Assembly: GCF_014117215.1 (NCBI RefSeq)
Contig: NZ_JACGXS010000003.1
Coordinates: forward strand, 283,754 to 347,753
Source of the DNA: Stenotrophomonas tumulicola
GTDB taxonomy: Bacteria > Pseudomonadota > Gammaproteobacteria > Xanthomonadales > Xanthomonadaceae
DNA: 64,000 nucleotides
Direction of reading: 5' to 3'
Under the pieces are notes generated by a model. The model was not told where the DNA came from and ran no database searches. It saw only the letters and a list, made by a program, of their open reading frames with translations. Below are positions 1 to 6,876 of this stretch, one piece after another (the stretch's first letter is position 1; each line of letters opens with the position of its first letter). The position numbers and the translations under genes are program-made.

Positions 1-567
1 ATCACTACTCAGGAGTCTACTCTTACGTCGCTTCTTCAAGCTTTCTTTGATGCTATCAAGATCTTTTTCTAATCTTTCCAACTGATACGCCAAGCCGGTT
101 TCCTCGATTGCATATTTTACGCTATCGCCAAACTGGCGAGTCTCAAGGTAATGAGCCATCGCCTCTTTCGCGGCACCGTGAGCAATATCTTCAGCCGCTG
201 ATTTCGATAAAAACCTCAAAGTTAATACTGCCAATATTCCTATGAGGCCCAGCAAGACCCCCATCATCGTAATAATCGTCTGATAGAAGCTGCTAAGTGC
301 AGAAACAACTTCGCCGTCACTCCATCGGTCCGGCTTCCTTTCCGGAATAGAAGCAGCCGGGGAACTCTCAGGCGCCTTGTCGATGACTCGCACCGGATTT
401 TTTATCTTTTCCGCGACTGGGATCTGCGATTCGAATTGCTTTTGGAGATCGAATGCATGAACCCTCCAGACCTGGGCGAAGAAGAGGAAGAAACATATGA
501 CTATCAATGAGATGAGGACCCGGCGCTTGAGTCGAAGATTGGGGTCCGTCTTCCATGAGCTACTCAT
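1..567 (-). CDS. Two-TM coiled-coil membrane protein, 3' end off window
   Basis: The frame is open from an ATG at 567 to the window edge with no stop, so 189 codons are visible and the C-terminus is missing. I do not recognise the family. The translation has a hydrophobic segment near residues 17-32, a polar linker of about 60 residues, a second hydrophobic segment near 97-117 (TMMGVLLGLIGILAVLTLRF) and then a charged heptad-like stretch ending in Lys/Arg-rich sequence, which suggests an anchored coiled coil. An in-frame ATG at 597 would add ten residues; neither start has a convincing ribosome binding site. Codon use is clearly AT-richer than in the rest of the window, which suggests acquired DNA. 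Confidence 0.6.
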   Translation of the reverse strand, partial: MSSSWKTDPNLRLKRRVLISLIVICFFLFFAQVWRVHAFDLQKQFESQIPVAEKIKNPVRVIDKAPESSPAASIPERKPDRWSDGEVVSALSSFYQTIITMMGVLLGLIGILAVLTLRFLSKSAAEDIAHGAAKEAMAHYLETRQFGDSVKYAIEETGLAYQLERLEKDLDSIKESLKKRRKSRLLSSD

Positions 568-801
568 ATCAAATTCCGGTCTCGTATGATGAGACATTGT
601 GGACAATTGAATAACTTTTTGCTAGCCAGCCCTAGCTCGCACGCTGGAGCACCCGCTCGCCATGGGCACTTCAGCTTTGGCACTGTGGCGCTGAAAGCAC
701 GGTTCAGCTAGCATCCGGGACACACCACAGGACACAAATCCGGTTTGTGGACGCCTGCGGAGCTAGGCGGGACGGTCAAGGTACTGCTTCCCCCTCTCTC
801 C

Positions 802-857
802 GCAGGACAAAACAAAACAGGCCACCCGACGGGGTGGCCTGTTTTGTTTTGTCCTGC
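802..857. terminator. Long perfect hairpin, terminator-like both ways
   Basis: Arms 802-827 and 832-857 are perfectly complementary over 26 bp with a 4-nt loop. The outer half of each arm is A/T-rich (two T4 tracts interrupted by G on the right arm) and the inner half is GC (ggccaccc/gggtggcc). The design matches the hairpin at the tRNA-Ser 3' end (6570-6632), including the ggccaccc core. It could terminate transcripts arriving from either side. Confidence 0.6.
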
Positions 858-880
858 AGAAGGGCGACAGATGAGAAGCC

Positions 881-990
881 CCGCCGGGGTTCGACGGTTC
901 TGCAGGAGCAGAACCGGACAGCCGAATGGCTGGCCCTGCAGCGCGCAGCGCGGTAGGGCTGGGCGCATGGATGCACCCAGAAATCCCCCC
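881..990 (+). repeat. Dispersed ~110-bp repeat, copy 1
   Basis: This stretch is closely similar to the reverse complement of 6443-6550. Shared blocks include ggggttcgacggttctgcag, agcagaaccggac, gaatggctggcc and gatgcacccag. It contains two internal hairpins: a ggttctgc/gcagaacc pair and a ctgggcgca/tgcacccag pair. Both copies lie beside the long AT/GC hairpins. I do not recognise it as a named family. Confidence 0.6.
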
Positions 991-1067
991 AACTCCTCAC
1001 TACCTTCGCGACCAACGCATCACCAATCCTGAACCACCCCACTGCCACGAATAGACAACCTACCAAC

Positions 1068-1087
1068 AGTAAGTTACTAATGGTAAC
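1068..1087. promoter_or_regulatory. Overlapping palindromes, candidate TetR operator
   Basis: Two overlapping perfect inverted repeats lie just upstream of the oxidoreductase/TetR pair: AGTAA-G-TTACT (1068-1078) and GTTAC-TAATG-GTAAC (1073-1087). Inverted repeats of this length in front of a tetR-containing operon are typical autoregulatory operators. Assignment to the TetR protein at 1713 is inference. Confidence 0.45.
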
Positions 1088-1111
1088 CACAAATTCCGTG
1101 GATACCCCAAC

Positions 1112-1708
1112 ATGCATGCCCTGATCGTCGTCGCCCATCCCACCCCCACCTCCCTCACCCACGCGATCGCGAGCCGGATCGCGGAAGGCATCACCGGTTC
1201 CGGTCCGGGAAACACCGCCGAGATCGCCGATCTCGCCGCCGAGCGCTTCGATCCCCGCTTCAATCCAGCCGACATCGCGCGGTTCGAGAAGCGCGCTGCT
1301 GCGCCGACCGATGTCGCCGCCGAGCAGGCACGCATCGACCGCGCAGACACGCTGGTGCTGGTGTATCCCATCTACTGGTGGTCCTTTCCTGCCCTGCTGA
1401 AGGGGTGGATTGATCGCGTCTTTACGCAGGGCTGGGCTTATGAAGACGGTGCGGATGGCAAGGTCAGCAAAAAGCTGCAGCGCCTGCAGGTACATCTGGT
1501 TGCCAATGGCGGTGCGGACCAGGGCACGATGGATCGGCATGGTTACGCCAAGGCGATGACGACCCAGATCGACCATGGCATCTTCGACTATTGTGGTGCG
1601 CGTGTACTGAGCTCCAGCCTGCTGCTCGCCTCCGATCCCGGCTTCCCCGCCGCGCATCTGGATACCGCGCTGGACATCGGGCGCCGCATCGTTTCAGCAG
1701 AGGATTGA
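1112..1708 (+). CDS. NAD(P)H-dependent flavodoxin-fold oxidoreductase
   Basis: A 198-residue protein of the NAD(P)H dehydrogenase (quinone)/Flavodoxin_2 family, cytosolic FMN or FAD enzymes that transfer two electrons to quinones or other electrophiles. Visible features are the N-terminal beta strand and phosphate-binding turn (ALIVVAHPTPTSLTHA, residues 3-18) and the flavin-contact segment VYPIYWWSFPALLKGW (84-99). It ends 4 bp before the TetR gene at 1713, so the two are likely cotranscribed and the enzyme may be induced by a ligand of that regulator. The physiological substrate cannot be told from sequence. Confidence 0.85.
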   Translation: MHALIVVAHPTPTSLTHAIASRIAEGITGSGPGNTAEIADLAAERFDPRFNPADIARFEKRAAAPTDVAAEQARIDRADTLVLVYPIYWWSFPALLKGWIDRVFTQGWAYEDGADGKVSKKLQRLQVHLVANGGADQGTMDRHGYAKAMTTQIDHGIFDYCGARVLSSSLLLASDPGFPAAHLDTALDIGRRIVSAED

Positions 1709-1712
1709 ACCC

Positions 1713-2333
1713 TTGTCCAAACGCGCCACCACCGCCAATGCAACTGCAGCGTCCAGTGCGCGTCGTCGGCTGCCGCGCGAGGAGCGCACGCGCCAACTGC
1801 TCGATGTCGCATGGAAATTGATCAACGATGAAGGCACCGATGAGTTGACCCTTGCGCGGCTTGCTGAGGCGGCAGGCGTTACCAAACCCATCACCTACGA
1901 TCATTTCAGCACCCGTAATGGCCTGCTGGCCGCGCTGTACGAGGACTACGACACACGGCAGACCGCCATCTTCGACGCCGCTATCGAGGCCGCACGATCT
2001 ACGCTGCAGGAAAAGGCACGCGTGATGGCATCAAGCTACGTCGATTGCGTACTGACCCAGGGACGTGAGATTTCCGGTGTACTGGCCGCGCTCTGCGGTT
2101 CACCGGAACTGCTTGAAGTGAAACGCAGCTACCAATATGCCTTCATCGAAAAATGCCAGGGCATCTTCGCGCCCTTCGCTGGCCCACAGGGTGTCGCACC
2201 GGCCGGCATGTGGGCAATGCTCGGTGCCGCCGATGCGCTTTCCCAGGCGGCAGTTGACGGCGATGTCACCGACACGCAGGCCAAGGAAGAGCTGCAGCAA
2301 GCCATCGTGTCGATGGTGAAGCGAAGCAGATAA
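1713..2333 (+). CDS. TetR/AcrR family transcriptional regulator
   Basis: A 206-residue regulator. The N-terminal helix-turn-helix covers about residues 18-66 (RTRQLLDVAWKLINDEG, then LARLAEAAGVTKPITYDHF), followed by an all-helical ligand and dimer domain without clear family signature. The start appears to be TTG at 1713, preceded by AGAGGA inside the end of the oxidoreductase gene; the first ~20 residues are low-complexity Ala/Thr/Arg. Coupling with the flavodoxin-fold enzyme and the palindromes at 1068-1087 suggests a two-gene, self-repressed redox operon. Confidence 0.85.
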   Translation: MSKRATTANATAASSARRRLPREERTRQLLDVAWKLINDEGTDELTLARLAEAAGVTKPITYDHFSTRNGLLAALYEDYDTRQTAIFDAAIEAARSTLQEKARVMASSYVDCVLTQGREISGVLAALCGSPELLEVKRSYQYAFIEKCQGIFAPFAGPQGVAPAGMWAMLGAADALSQAAVDGDVTDTQAKEELQQAIVSMVKRSR

Positions 2334-2354
2334 GCAGGCTGCAGCCATCCGGAA

Positions 2355-2672
2355 TCAACTACTGGACAGCTTCATCAACACCAATCCACAGACGATCAGC
2401 ACCGCCGCGCCAATCCGCATCGCGCTCACCTGCTCACCCAGGAACAGGATGCCGACCACGAACGCGCCGACCGCGCCGATGCCCGTCCAGATCGTGTAAG
2501 CGGTGCCCAATGGCAGCGTGCGCATCGCCACGGCCAGCAGCCAGAAGCTGGCAATCATGCCAACCAAGGTGATGATCGTAGGGGTCAACCTGCTGAAGCC
2601 TTCGGACTGTTTCATCGAAACAGCCCAGACGATTTCCAGCAGGCCAGCAAAGAACAGCGCAATCCAGGCCAT
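2355..2672 (-). CDS. gdx: SMR-family guanidinium exporter Gdx (SugE type)
   Basis: A 105-residue, four-helix small multidrug resistance protein. It has the essential membrane glutamate Glu13 (AGLLEIVWAVSMKQ) and the SugE/Gdx-type motifs GTAYTIWTGIGAVGA and MRTLPLGTAY. Gdx proteins exchange guanidinium for protons across the inner membrane as antiparallel dimers. The ATG at 2672 is chosen over an upstream in-frame ATG at 2765 because AAGGAGG lies 8 nt before it, the protein then starts at the conserved MAWI, and the upstream DNA folds as a guanidine-II riboswitch. That riboswitch supports guanidinium rather than quaternary amines as the natural substrate. Confidence 0.93.
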   Translation of the reverse strand: MAWIALFFAGLLEIVWAVSMKQSEGFSRLTPTIITLVGMIASFWLLAVAMRTLPLGTAYTIWTGIGAVGAFVVGILFLGEQVSAMRIGAAVLIVCGLVLMKLSSS

Positions 2673-2679
2673 GGCGGCC

Positions 2680-2745
2680 TCCTTTGTAGGGGCCAGGCCG
2701 TCCTGGACAGTAGAACCCGATATGGGGGAGGCCGTTCCTCCGGGC
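2680..2745 (-). promoter_or_regulatory. Guanidine-II (mini-ykkC) riboswitch before gdx
   Basis: On the minus strand two small hairpins stand in tandem ahead of gdx. P1 (2741-2727) is GGAGG-AACGG-CCTCC and P2 (2706-2693) is CCAGG-ACGG-CCTGG; the ribosome binding site AAGGAGG follows immediately. Two hairpins each ending in an ACGR loop, just before the Shine-Dalgarno sequence of an SMR gene, is the signature of guanidine-II riboswitches, where guanidinium-stabilised loop-loop contact frees the ribosome binding site. P1 has one extra A on the 5' side of ACGG. Found by eye; no covariance search was possible. Confidence 0.78.
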
Positions 2746-2958
2746 TGGGATTCTAGCAACGGCAAGCGCGTTGGGGCATTGCTGCAGATGGGGGGTTACA
2801 ACCGATTCAGCGCGCGCGTCTGGCTAACGCTCCCCCGCATGCGCTAGAATGCACGCCTGCCATCGCCCAGCGATGCGCAGTCCGGACGTGGTCTCTGGCG
2901 CGATGCGCCGCTTCCCTGCTCCGCGAACTGGCCACCTCCACCGTGGCCACGTCTCTAT

Positions 2959-3066
2959 GGCGGCCCCGTCGGCCCCTCGCGACGCTAGATCGAAAATCCC
3001 GCCAGGGCCGGAAGGCAGCAACGGTATCGATCGACGCGGGCGCCGAGGTCAGCCGGCGGGGTCGCC
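2959..3066 (+). ncRNA. ffs: 4.5S signal recognition particle RNA
   Basis: The conserved SRP RNA hairpin (helix 8) signature CCAGGGCCGGAAGGCAGCAA lies at 3002-3021. The outer strands 2959-2973 and 3052-3066 pair over 15 bp with only two G-U wobbles, closing a ~108-nt rod as in other gammaproteobacterial 4.5S RNAs. The RNA binds Ffh and targets nascent membrane proteins to SecYEG. A TAGAAT -10-like box lies at 2845-2850, which would give a longer, processed precursor; no good -35 is visible. Ends are set by the base pairing and may be off by a few nucleotides. Confidence 0.9.
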
Positions 3067-3167
3067 ACCTTTTCAGGCCCTGGAAAAGCATGGATGGCCC
3101 TCGCCCTCCATGGCGTCGGGCATGCCCGGCAGTGCATCAGCGTTCGTGACACCAGCGGGACACGCCG

Positions 3168-3231
3168 CCCGGCATGGCGCGGCGCTACAGGTACGACACC
3201 CGACACCCGTGACGGGCATGGCCCGTCACTA
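3168..3231. repeat. SMAG-type palindromes after 4.5S RNA
   Basis: Two GTAG-ended palindromes on the minus strand: gtagtgacgggccatgcccg (3231-3212, continuing to about 3208) and a less perfect one at about 3189-3168. A third palindrome (3240-3256) overlaps the 3' end of the next gene. They match the pattern of SMAG elements of S. maltophilia. Confidence 0.6.
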
Positions 3232-3232
3232 C

Positions 3233-4030
3233 CTACAGCGCGGGTCCATGACCCGCTTCTCCAGTTGCAGGATCGTGCATCGGCACCTGCATCGCCGTCG
3301 GTGATGCCAGCGGCACGCACTGCCCCGGTTCGGCCACGCGATGCCCCCGCGCACGCAGCGCATTGCCATCGTCCACGCTGGCGTAGTGGTACAGCATCAT
3401 CCGTGAGCGCAGTTCGGCACTGTACTCGCGCTCCAGATCATCCACCCCGGTATGCGAGGGGTTGCCGTGCAGACCACAGTCATGGGCGATCAACTCGTTG
3501 TCGCCGGCAAACCGGGCCAGCATCTCGGGAATCGGACGGGTATCGCCGCTCCAGGTCACTGCCCCCTTCAGGCGCAGCCCATATGCCGTCTCCGGCCAAT
3601 GATGCCGCGCGGGAAACACCTCCAGCCGCACGCCCTCATGCCAGAACGCCTCGCCGACCACGACCAGTTGGAATGCATCCCAGAAATTGGCACCGCCTTC
3701 GGCCAGCACGTTCGGGTAATCACCGATGCGCTTGTGCAGCAGCGGTACCACCGGTGCAGGCACGTACAGGCGCACCTTGCCACGCCGTTGCGCATTGAAA
3801 TAGGTATCCACGAACAGGCGCTCGAAGCCCGCCACATGGTCCAGATGCACATGGGTGACGAACAGCGCCTGCGGCATATGGCCGTAGTGCGCATGGAAAG
3901 CGGTCAACCCTTCGCCGCCGCAGTCGATGGTCAACCATGGCTGGCCGTCGCGCTCGATCACCGACATCGGCGAACCCAGTTCCACCGCCGATGCATTGCC
4001 GACGCCCAGGAAACGCAGCGACCAGTCCAT
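3233..4030 (-). CDS. MBL-fold metallo-hydrolase
   Basis: A 265-residue metallo-beta-lactamase-fold protein. The metal-binding motif is HVHLDH at residues 60-65, with later candidate ligands in PARHHWPETAYG and in SGDTR. The fold order resembles RNase Z-like and phosphodiesterase-like MBL proteins, but the exosite of RNase Z is not evident, so the substrate is unknown. Its ATG overlaps the stop codon of kdkA by one base (TGATG), so the two genes are translationally coupled. The last ~10 codons run through a palindromic repeat of the SMAG type, so its natural C-terminus may have been replaced by the insertion. Confidence 0.85.
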   Translation of the reverse strand: MDWSLRFLGVGNASAVELGSPMSVIERDGQPWLTIDCGGEGLTAFHAHYGHMPQALFVTHVHLDHVAGFERLFVDTYFNAQRRGKVRLYVPAPVVPLLHKRIGDYPNVLAEGGANFWDAFQLVVVGEAFWHEGVRLEVFPARHHWPETAYGLRLKGAVTWSGDTRPIPEMLARFAGDNELIAHDCGLHGNPSHTGVDDLEREYSAELRSRMMLYHYASVDDGNALRARGHRVAEPGQCVPLASPTAMQVPMHDPATGEAGHGPAL

Positions 4031-4779
4031 CAGGTTCCCCGGTTCCAGGCCATGTCGTAGGCACGGCGCAGCCGGGCGAAGTCTTTTTCCACTTCATCCA
4101 CGCTGCGCTCGCCGCGCAGCTTCAACAGCGACCGCAGCAGGCGCTTGAGGTTACGTTCGCGCCAGGCCGTGGCCGGGATGCGCTGCACGCCACGATCAAA
4201 GTCGATCAGCCAGCCGTGCCCGTTGCCGTCGAACAGGATGTTGTGTGCGTTGAGGTCGGCATGGTCCAGCCCCGCGCGATGGAAACGAGCGATCAGCCGA
4301 CCCGTCTCTTCCCATGGGGCCCCCCGTCCGGCCACCAGCGCGCGGTCGGCCAGCGAGCGCACCGCCTCGATACGCTCCATCAGGATGGCGCAGCGATAAC
4401 GCAGGCCTTCACGCATATAGAACGCGGCAATGGGCCGCGGCACCGGCAGCTTCAGCTCGCGCAGTGCGCGCATCAGGCGAAATTCGGCAAAGCTGCGGGT
4501 GTGCTCCGAGCCGCGCCATAGGTATTTGTCCTGTACCAGCTTGGCCACCAACCCGCCGCGACGGTAGTGCCGCAGCACACTGGCGCCAAACGGCGCGTCC
4601 ACGAACCAGGCACTGCCGCGCCCCCCCTCGTCCACCGGCCGTGCACGGTCGCCCCAGTGCTGCGCGGAGAACAGGCTGGCGTCTGCTTGCCGCAGCCGCT
4701 CGCGGTCGAACAGAATGGCACCCATGCCGCGTCCATCGCGGCAGGGCGTCAGGGCTTCATTGGCGTCGAATGCGACCAT
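4030..4779 (-). CDS. kdkA: 3-deoxy-D-manno-octulosonic acid kinase
   Basis: A 249-residue lipopolysaccharide kinase of the KdkA/RfaP family, which phosphorylates the 4-OH of the Kdo residue of lipid A-Kdo at the inner membrane. The protein-kinase-like catalytic loop is [12 protein letters not shown] (173-184) and the metal-binding motif is LIDFD (191-195). A divergent start lies only 21 bp from a glycosyltransferase family 9 gene, a neighbour consistent with LPS core assembly. ATG at 4779 is preceded by a weak GAGAGA. Confidence 0.88.
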   Translation of the reverse strand: MVAFDANEALTPCRDGRGMGAILFDRERLRQADASLFSAQHWGDRARPVDEGGRGSAWFVDAPFGASVLRHYRRGGLVAKLVQDKYLWRGSEHTRSFAEFRLMRALRELKLPVPRPIAAFYMREGLRYRCAILMERIEAVRSLADRALVAGRGAPWEETGRLIARFHRAGLDHADLNAHNILFDGNGHGWLIDFDRGVQRIPATAWRERNLKRLLRSLLKLRGERSVDEVEKDFARLRRAYDMAWNRGT

Positions 4780-4800
4780 TCTCTCGAGTCTAACAACACC

Positions 4801-5847
4801 ATGGCATCAACGTCCTCTTCCCTGTGCCTTTTGCGTTTGTCCGCGCTCGGGGACGTGACCCATGTGGTGCCGCTGGTACGCACCCTCCAGGCCGCACATC
4901 CAGGCATGCCCATCCACTGGGTGATCGACAAGGTCGGCCTGAAACTGCTGGATGGATTGCCCGGCGTTACCTTCCATGCCTATGACAAGAAGACCGGCCT
5001 GGCCGGCATGCGCGCCCTGCGTGCCGCGCTGCCGGCAGGGCGCTTCGATGCCCTGCTGCAGATGCAGGTGGCCTTCCGCGCGAACGTGCTGTCGGCCTTC
5101 ATACCAGCCCGCCGCCGCATCGGTTATGACCGCAGCCGCTCCAAGGACCTGCATGGGTTGTTCATCAACGAACGCATCCCGGACCGCCCCGGCATCCACG
5201 TGCTGGATGCCATTGGCAGCTTCTGCGAACCCCTGGGGCTGGAACAGACCGAGGTCAGCTGGGATCTTGCAGTGCCGCAGGCGGCCCATGATTGGGCGCA
5301 GGCGCAGTGGCAGGATGACGGTCGCCCGGTGCTGATGATTTCGCCCTGTTCCAGCCACGTGCGCCGCAACTGGTATCCCGACCGCTATGCGGCCGTGGCA
5401 AACCATGCCACCGCGCGCGGCTGGCAGGTAGTGCTGTGCGGCGGCCGCAGCACGCTGGAACGCGACACGACCGATGCAATCCAGGCCCAGCTTGCCCAGC
5501 CGGCACTGGACCTGGTAGGCAAGGACACGTTGAAGCAGCTGCCTGCCCTGCTGGCGCGCGCGGCGCTGGTGATGACGCCCGATTCCGGGCCAATGCACAT
5601 TGCCAATGCGATGGGCAGCAAGGTGCTGGGCCTGCATGCGGCCAGCAATCCCCACCGCAGCGGCCCCTACTCTGATCGCCGTTACTGTGTCGACCGTTAT
5701 GACGATGCCGCGCAGAAGTATCTCGGCAAGCCAGCCAGCGCATTGAAATGGGGCACCAAGATCGAGTTCGACGACGTGATGCAATTGATCACGGTGGAAG
5801 ATGGCATCGCCGCGTTCGAACGGTATGTGGCCGATCACCTGGCCTGA
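4801..5847 (+). CDS. Glycosyltransferase family 9 (heptosyltransferase-like)
   Basis: A 348-residue GT9 protein. Family motifs are the N-terminal [20 protein letters not shown] (residues 9-28) and the C-terminal donor site [14 protein letters not shown] followed by [16 protein letters not shown]9 enzymes add ADP-heptose to Kdo or to the first heptose of the LPS inner core on the cytoplasmic face. The divergent kdkA neighbour supports the LPS assignment; whether it equals WaaC or another heptosyltransferase is not resolved. ATG at 4801 is used because upstream in-frame codons overlap kdkA antisense and lack the family pattern; no strong ribosome binding site is visible. Confidence 0.85.
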   Translation: MASTSSSLCLLRLSALGDVTHVVPLVRTLQAAHPGMPIHWVIDKVGLKLLDGLPGVTFHAYDKKTGLAGMRALRAALPAGRFDALLQMQVAFRANVLSAFIPARRRIGYDRSRSKDLHGLFINERIPDRPGIHVLDAIGSFCEPLGLEQTEVSWDLAVPQAAHDWAQAQWQDDGRPVLMISPCSSHVRRNWYPDRYAAVANHATARGWQVVLCGGRSTLERDTTDAIQAQLAQPALDLVGKDTLKQLPALLARAALVMTPDSGPMHIANAMGSKVLGLHAASNPHRSGPYSDRRYCVDRYDDAAQKYLGKPASALKWGTKIEFDDVMQLITVEDGIAAFERYVADHLA

Positions 5848-5862
5848 GTACGCCGCTGCGTT

Positions 5863-5886
5863 CGCCGGGCAAGGCTCGGCACTACC
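5863..5886. repeat. SMAG-type palindrome
   Basis: Single GTAG-ended palindrome: reading the minus strand, gtagtgccgagccttgcccg followed by gcga. It lies between the GT9 gene and the convergent DUF6165-like gene. Confidence 0.6.
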
Positions 5887-5907
5887 GCCACTACCCGCGT
5901 CCAGGGA

Positions 5908-6318
5908 TCAGCGAGCGTTGTAATCCTTGTATGACTTCTCTTCTACGTAGGCCGAGCCCAGCGCCAGGTTGATCGCCTTCTTGATCCGCGCGCGCTCGTC
6001 GTTCTGCAGGTAGACGCTGCGCGCCAGCTCGATGAATGCCGGACCAAAATCACCGCCCCTGTCCTTCAGCCGGATGTTGTCTTCGATGTCCCACAGCCGT
6101 TCGTTGACGGCCTTCAGGTCGGCGCGCAGCTGGGCGATATCCTTGCCGCCCGCCGGGTGTTCCATCCAGGCCCGCTCCAGCGCAGACAACTCGGTGCGCA
6201 CGTTGGCCAGCTTGGCCTCGTCGCTGATGCGCTCGGACTTGATCTGCAGGATGGATATCTTGTCCAGCAACTCGCCAAAGGCGACCGGGACGAGGATTTC
6301 AGCGGTCATGGGGGGCAT
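5908..6318 (-). CDS. DUF6165-like protein of unknown function
   Basis: A small soluble, mostly helical protein (136 residues from ATG 6318, or 133 from ATG 6309). It begins MTAEILVPVAFGELLDKISILQI and is rich in charged helices. I associate it with DUF6165, whose function is not known. It lies convergent to the LPS-type GT9 gene, so a surface-polysaccharide role is possible but only by proximity. No membrane segment or catalytic motif is visible. Confidence 0.7.
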   Translation of the reverse strand: MPPMTAEILVPVAFGELLDKISILQIKSERISDEAKLANVRTELSALERAWMEHPAGGKDIAQLRADLKAVNERLWDIEDNIRLKDRGGDFGPAFIELARSVYLQNDERARIKKAINLALGSAYVEEKSYKDYNAR

Positions 6319-6442
6319 CCGTTAAGTGAGACCGGCATTTTAGCGGACGTGGCGTGTAACGCCGGTGGTCTGCACGCCCAATGGAGGCACAAGCCCCTCT
6401 GGGGGCTGCCCCGACAGGGGCGGGGAGAGGCAGGCAAAGGAG

Positions 6443-6550
6443 AGGGGGGATTGCTGGGTGCATCCCTGCACCCAGCCCTGCGCGCCGCGCGCTCCGGGCC
6501 AGCCATTCGCTTGTCCGGTTCTGCTGCTGCAGAACCGTCGAACCCCGCGT
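6443..6550 (-). repeat. Dispersed ~110-bp repeat, copy 2
   Basis: Inverted relative to copy 1 at 881-990, with the same two internal hairpins (ggttctgctgctgcagaacc, and ctgggtgca with tgcacccag). It lies immediately downstream of the tRNA-Ser terminator hairpin when read on the minus strand. Confidence 0.6.
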
Positions 6551-6569
6551 GGGTTCTCTCCTGCCTGCT

Positions 6570-6632
6570 CTCCGCCAGACAAAAAGAAAAGGGCCACCCG
6601 TTGGGTGGCCCTTTTCTTTTTGTCTGGCGGAG
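6570..6632 (-). terminator. 30-bp perfect hairpin using the tRNA-Ser 3' end
   Basis: Arms 6570-6599 and 6603-6632 pair perfectly over 30 bp with a GTT/AAC loop. The right arm includes the last eight bases of tRNA-Ser (6625-6632). On the minus strand the second arm carries CCCTTTTCTTTTT, so it should act as the intrinsic terminator of the tRNA transcript. Confidence 0.7.
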
Positions 6633-6715
6633 AGGGGGGGATTCGAACCCCCGAGGCGCTATAAACGCCTGCCTGATTTCGAGTCAGGTACATTCAACCG
6701 CTCTGCCACCTCTCC
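6625..6715 (-). tRNA. tRNA-Ser (CGA)
   Basis: 91-nt class II tRNA with encoded CCA. Acceptor stem GGAGAGG/CCTCTCC, anticodon loop CTCGAAA giving anticodon CGA, a long variable arm, and TTCGAAT in the T loop. Confidence 0.96.
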
Positions 6716-6876
6716 GGTTTCCCCGGCGAACCGGGGACGCGCATGATACGAGGATGCGCGGTCATCCACAAGCCTCCACCCCTGGAAGATGAAATCTTCC
6801 TGAGCCGGGCGCTTGCCGGATGTCCGGGGCACCGCGATGATGCCGTTCTCCCTGCAATACACCCTTGCCCCACCCC

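Larger units (their letters stand above)
568..1111. other. Repeat-rich spacer at accessory/core boundary
   Basis: No protein-coding gene is supported here. The spacer holds a small hairpin near 730-750, a very long perfect hairpin (802-857), one copy of a dispersed repeat (about 881-990) and overlapping palindromes just before the next gene (1068-1087). It separates the AT-richer partial gene from GC-rich core genes. Confidence 0.6.

Noticed and set aside
3067..3232. Several overlapping frames on both strands after the 4.5S RNA
   Set aside because: They read through palindromic repeats, have no conserved domains and lack start signals.
6319..6624. Small frames around the second dispersed repeat
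   Set aside because: All run through the repeat and terminator hairpins; composition is non-coding.
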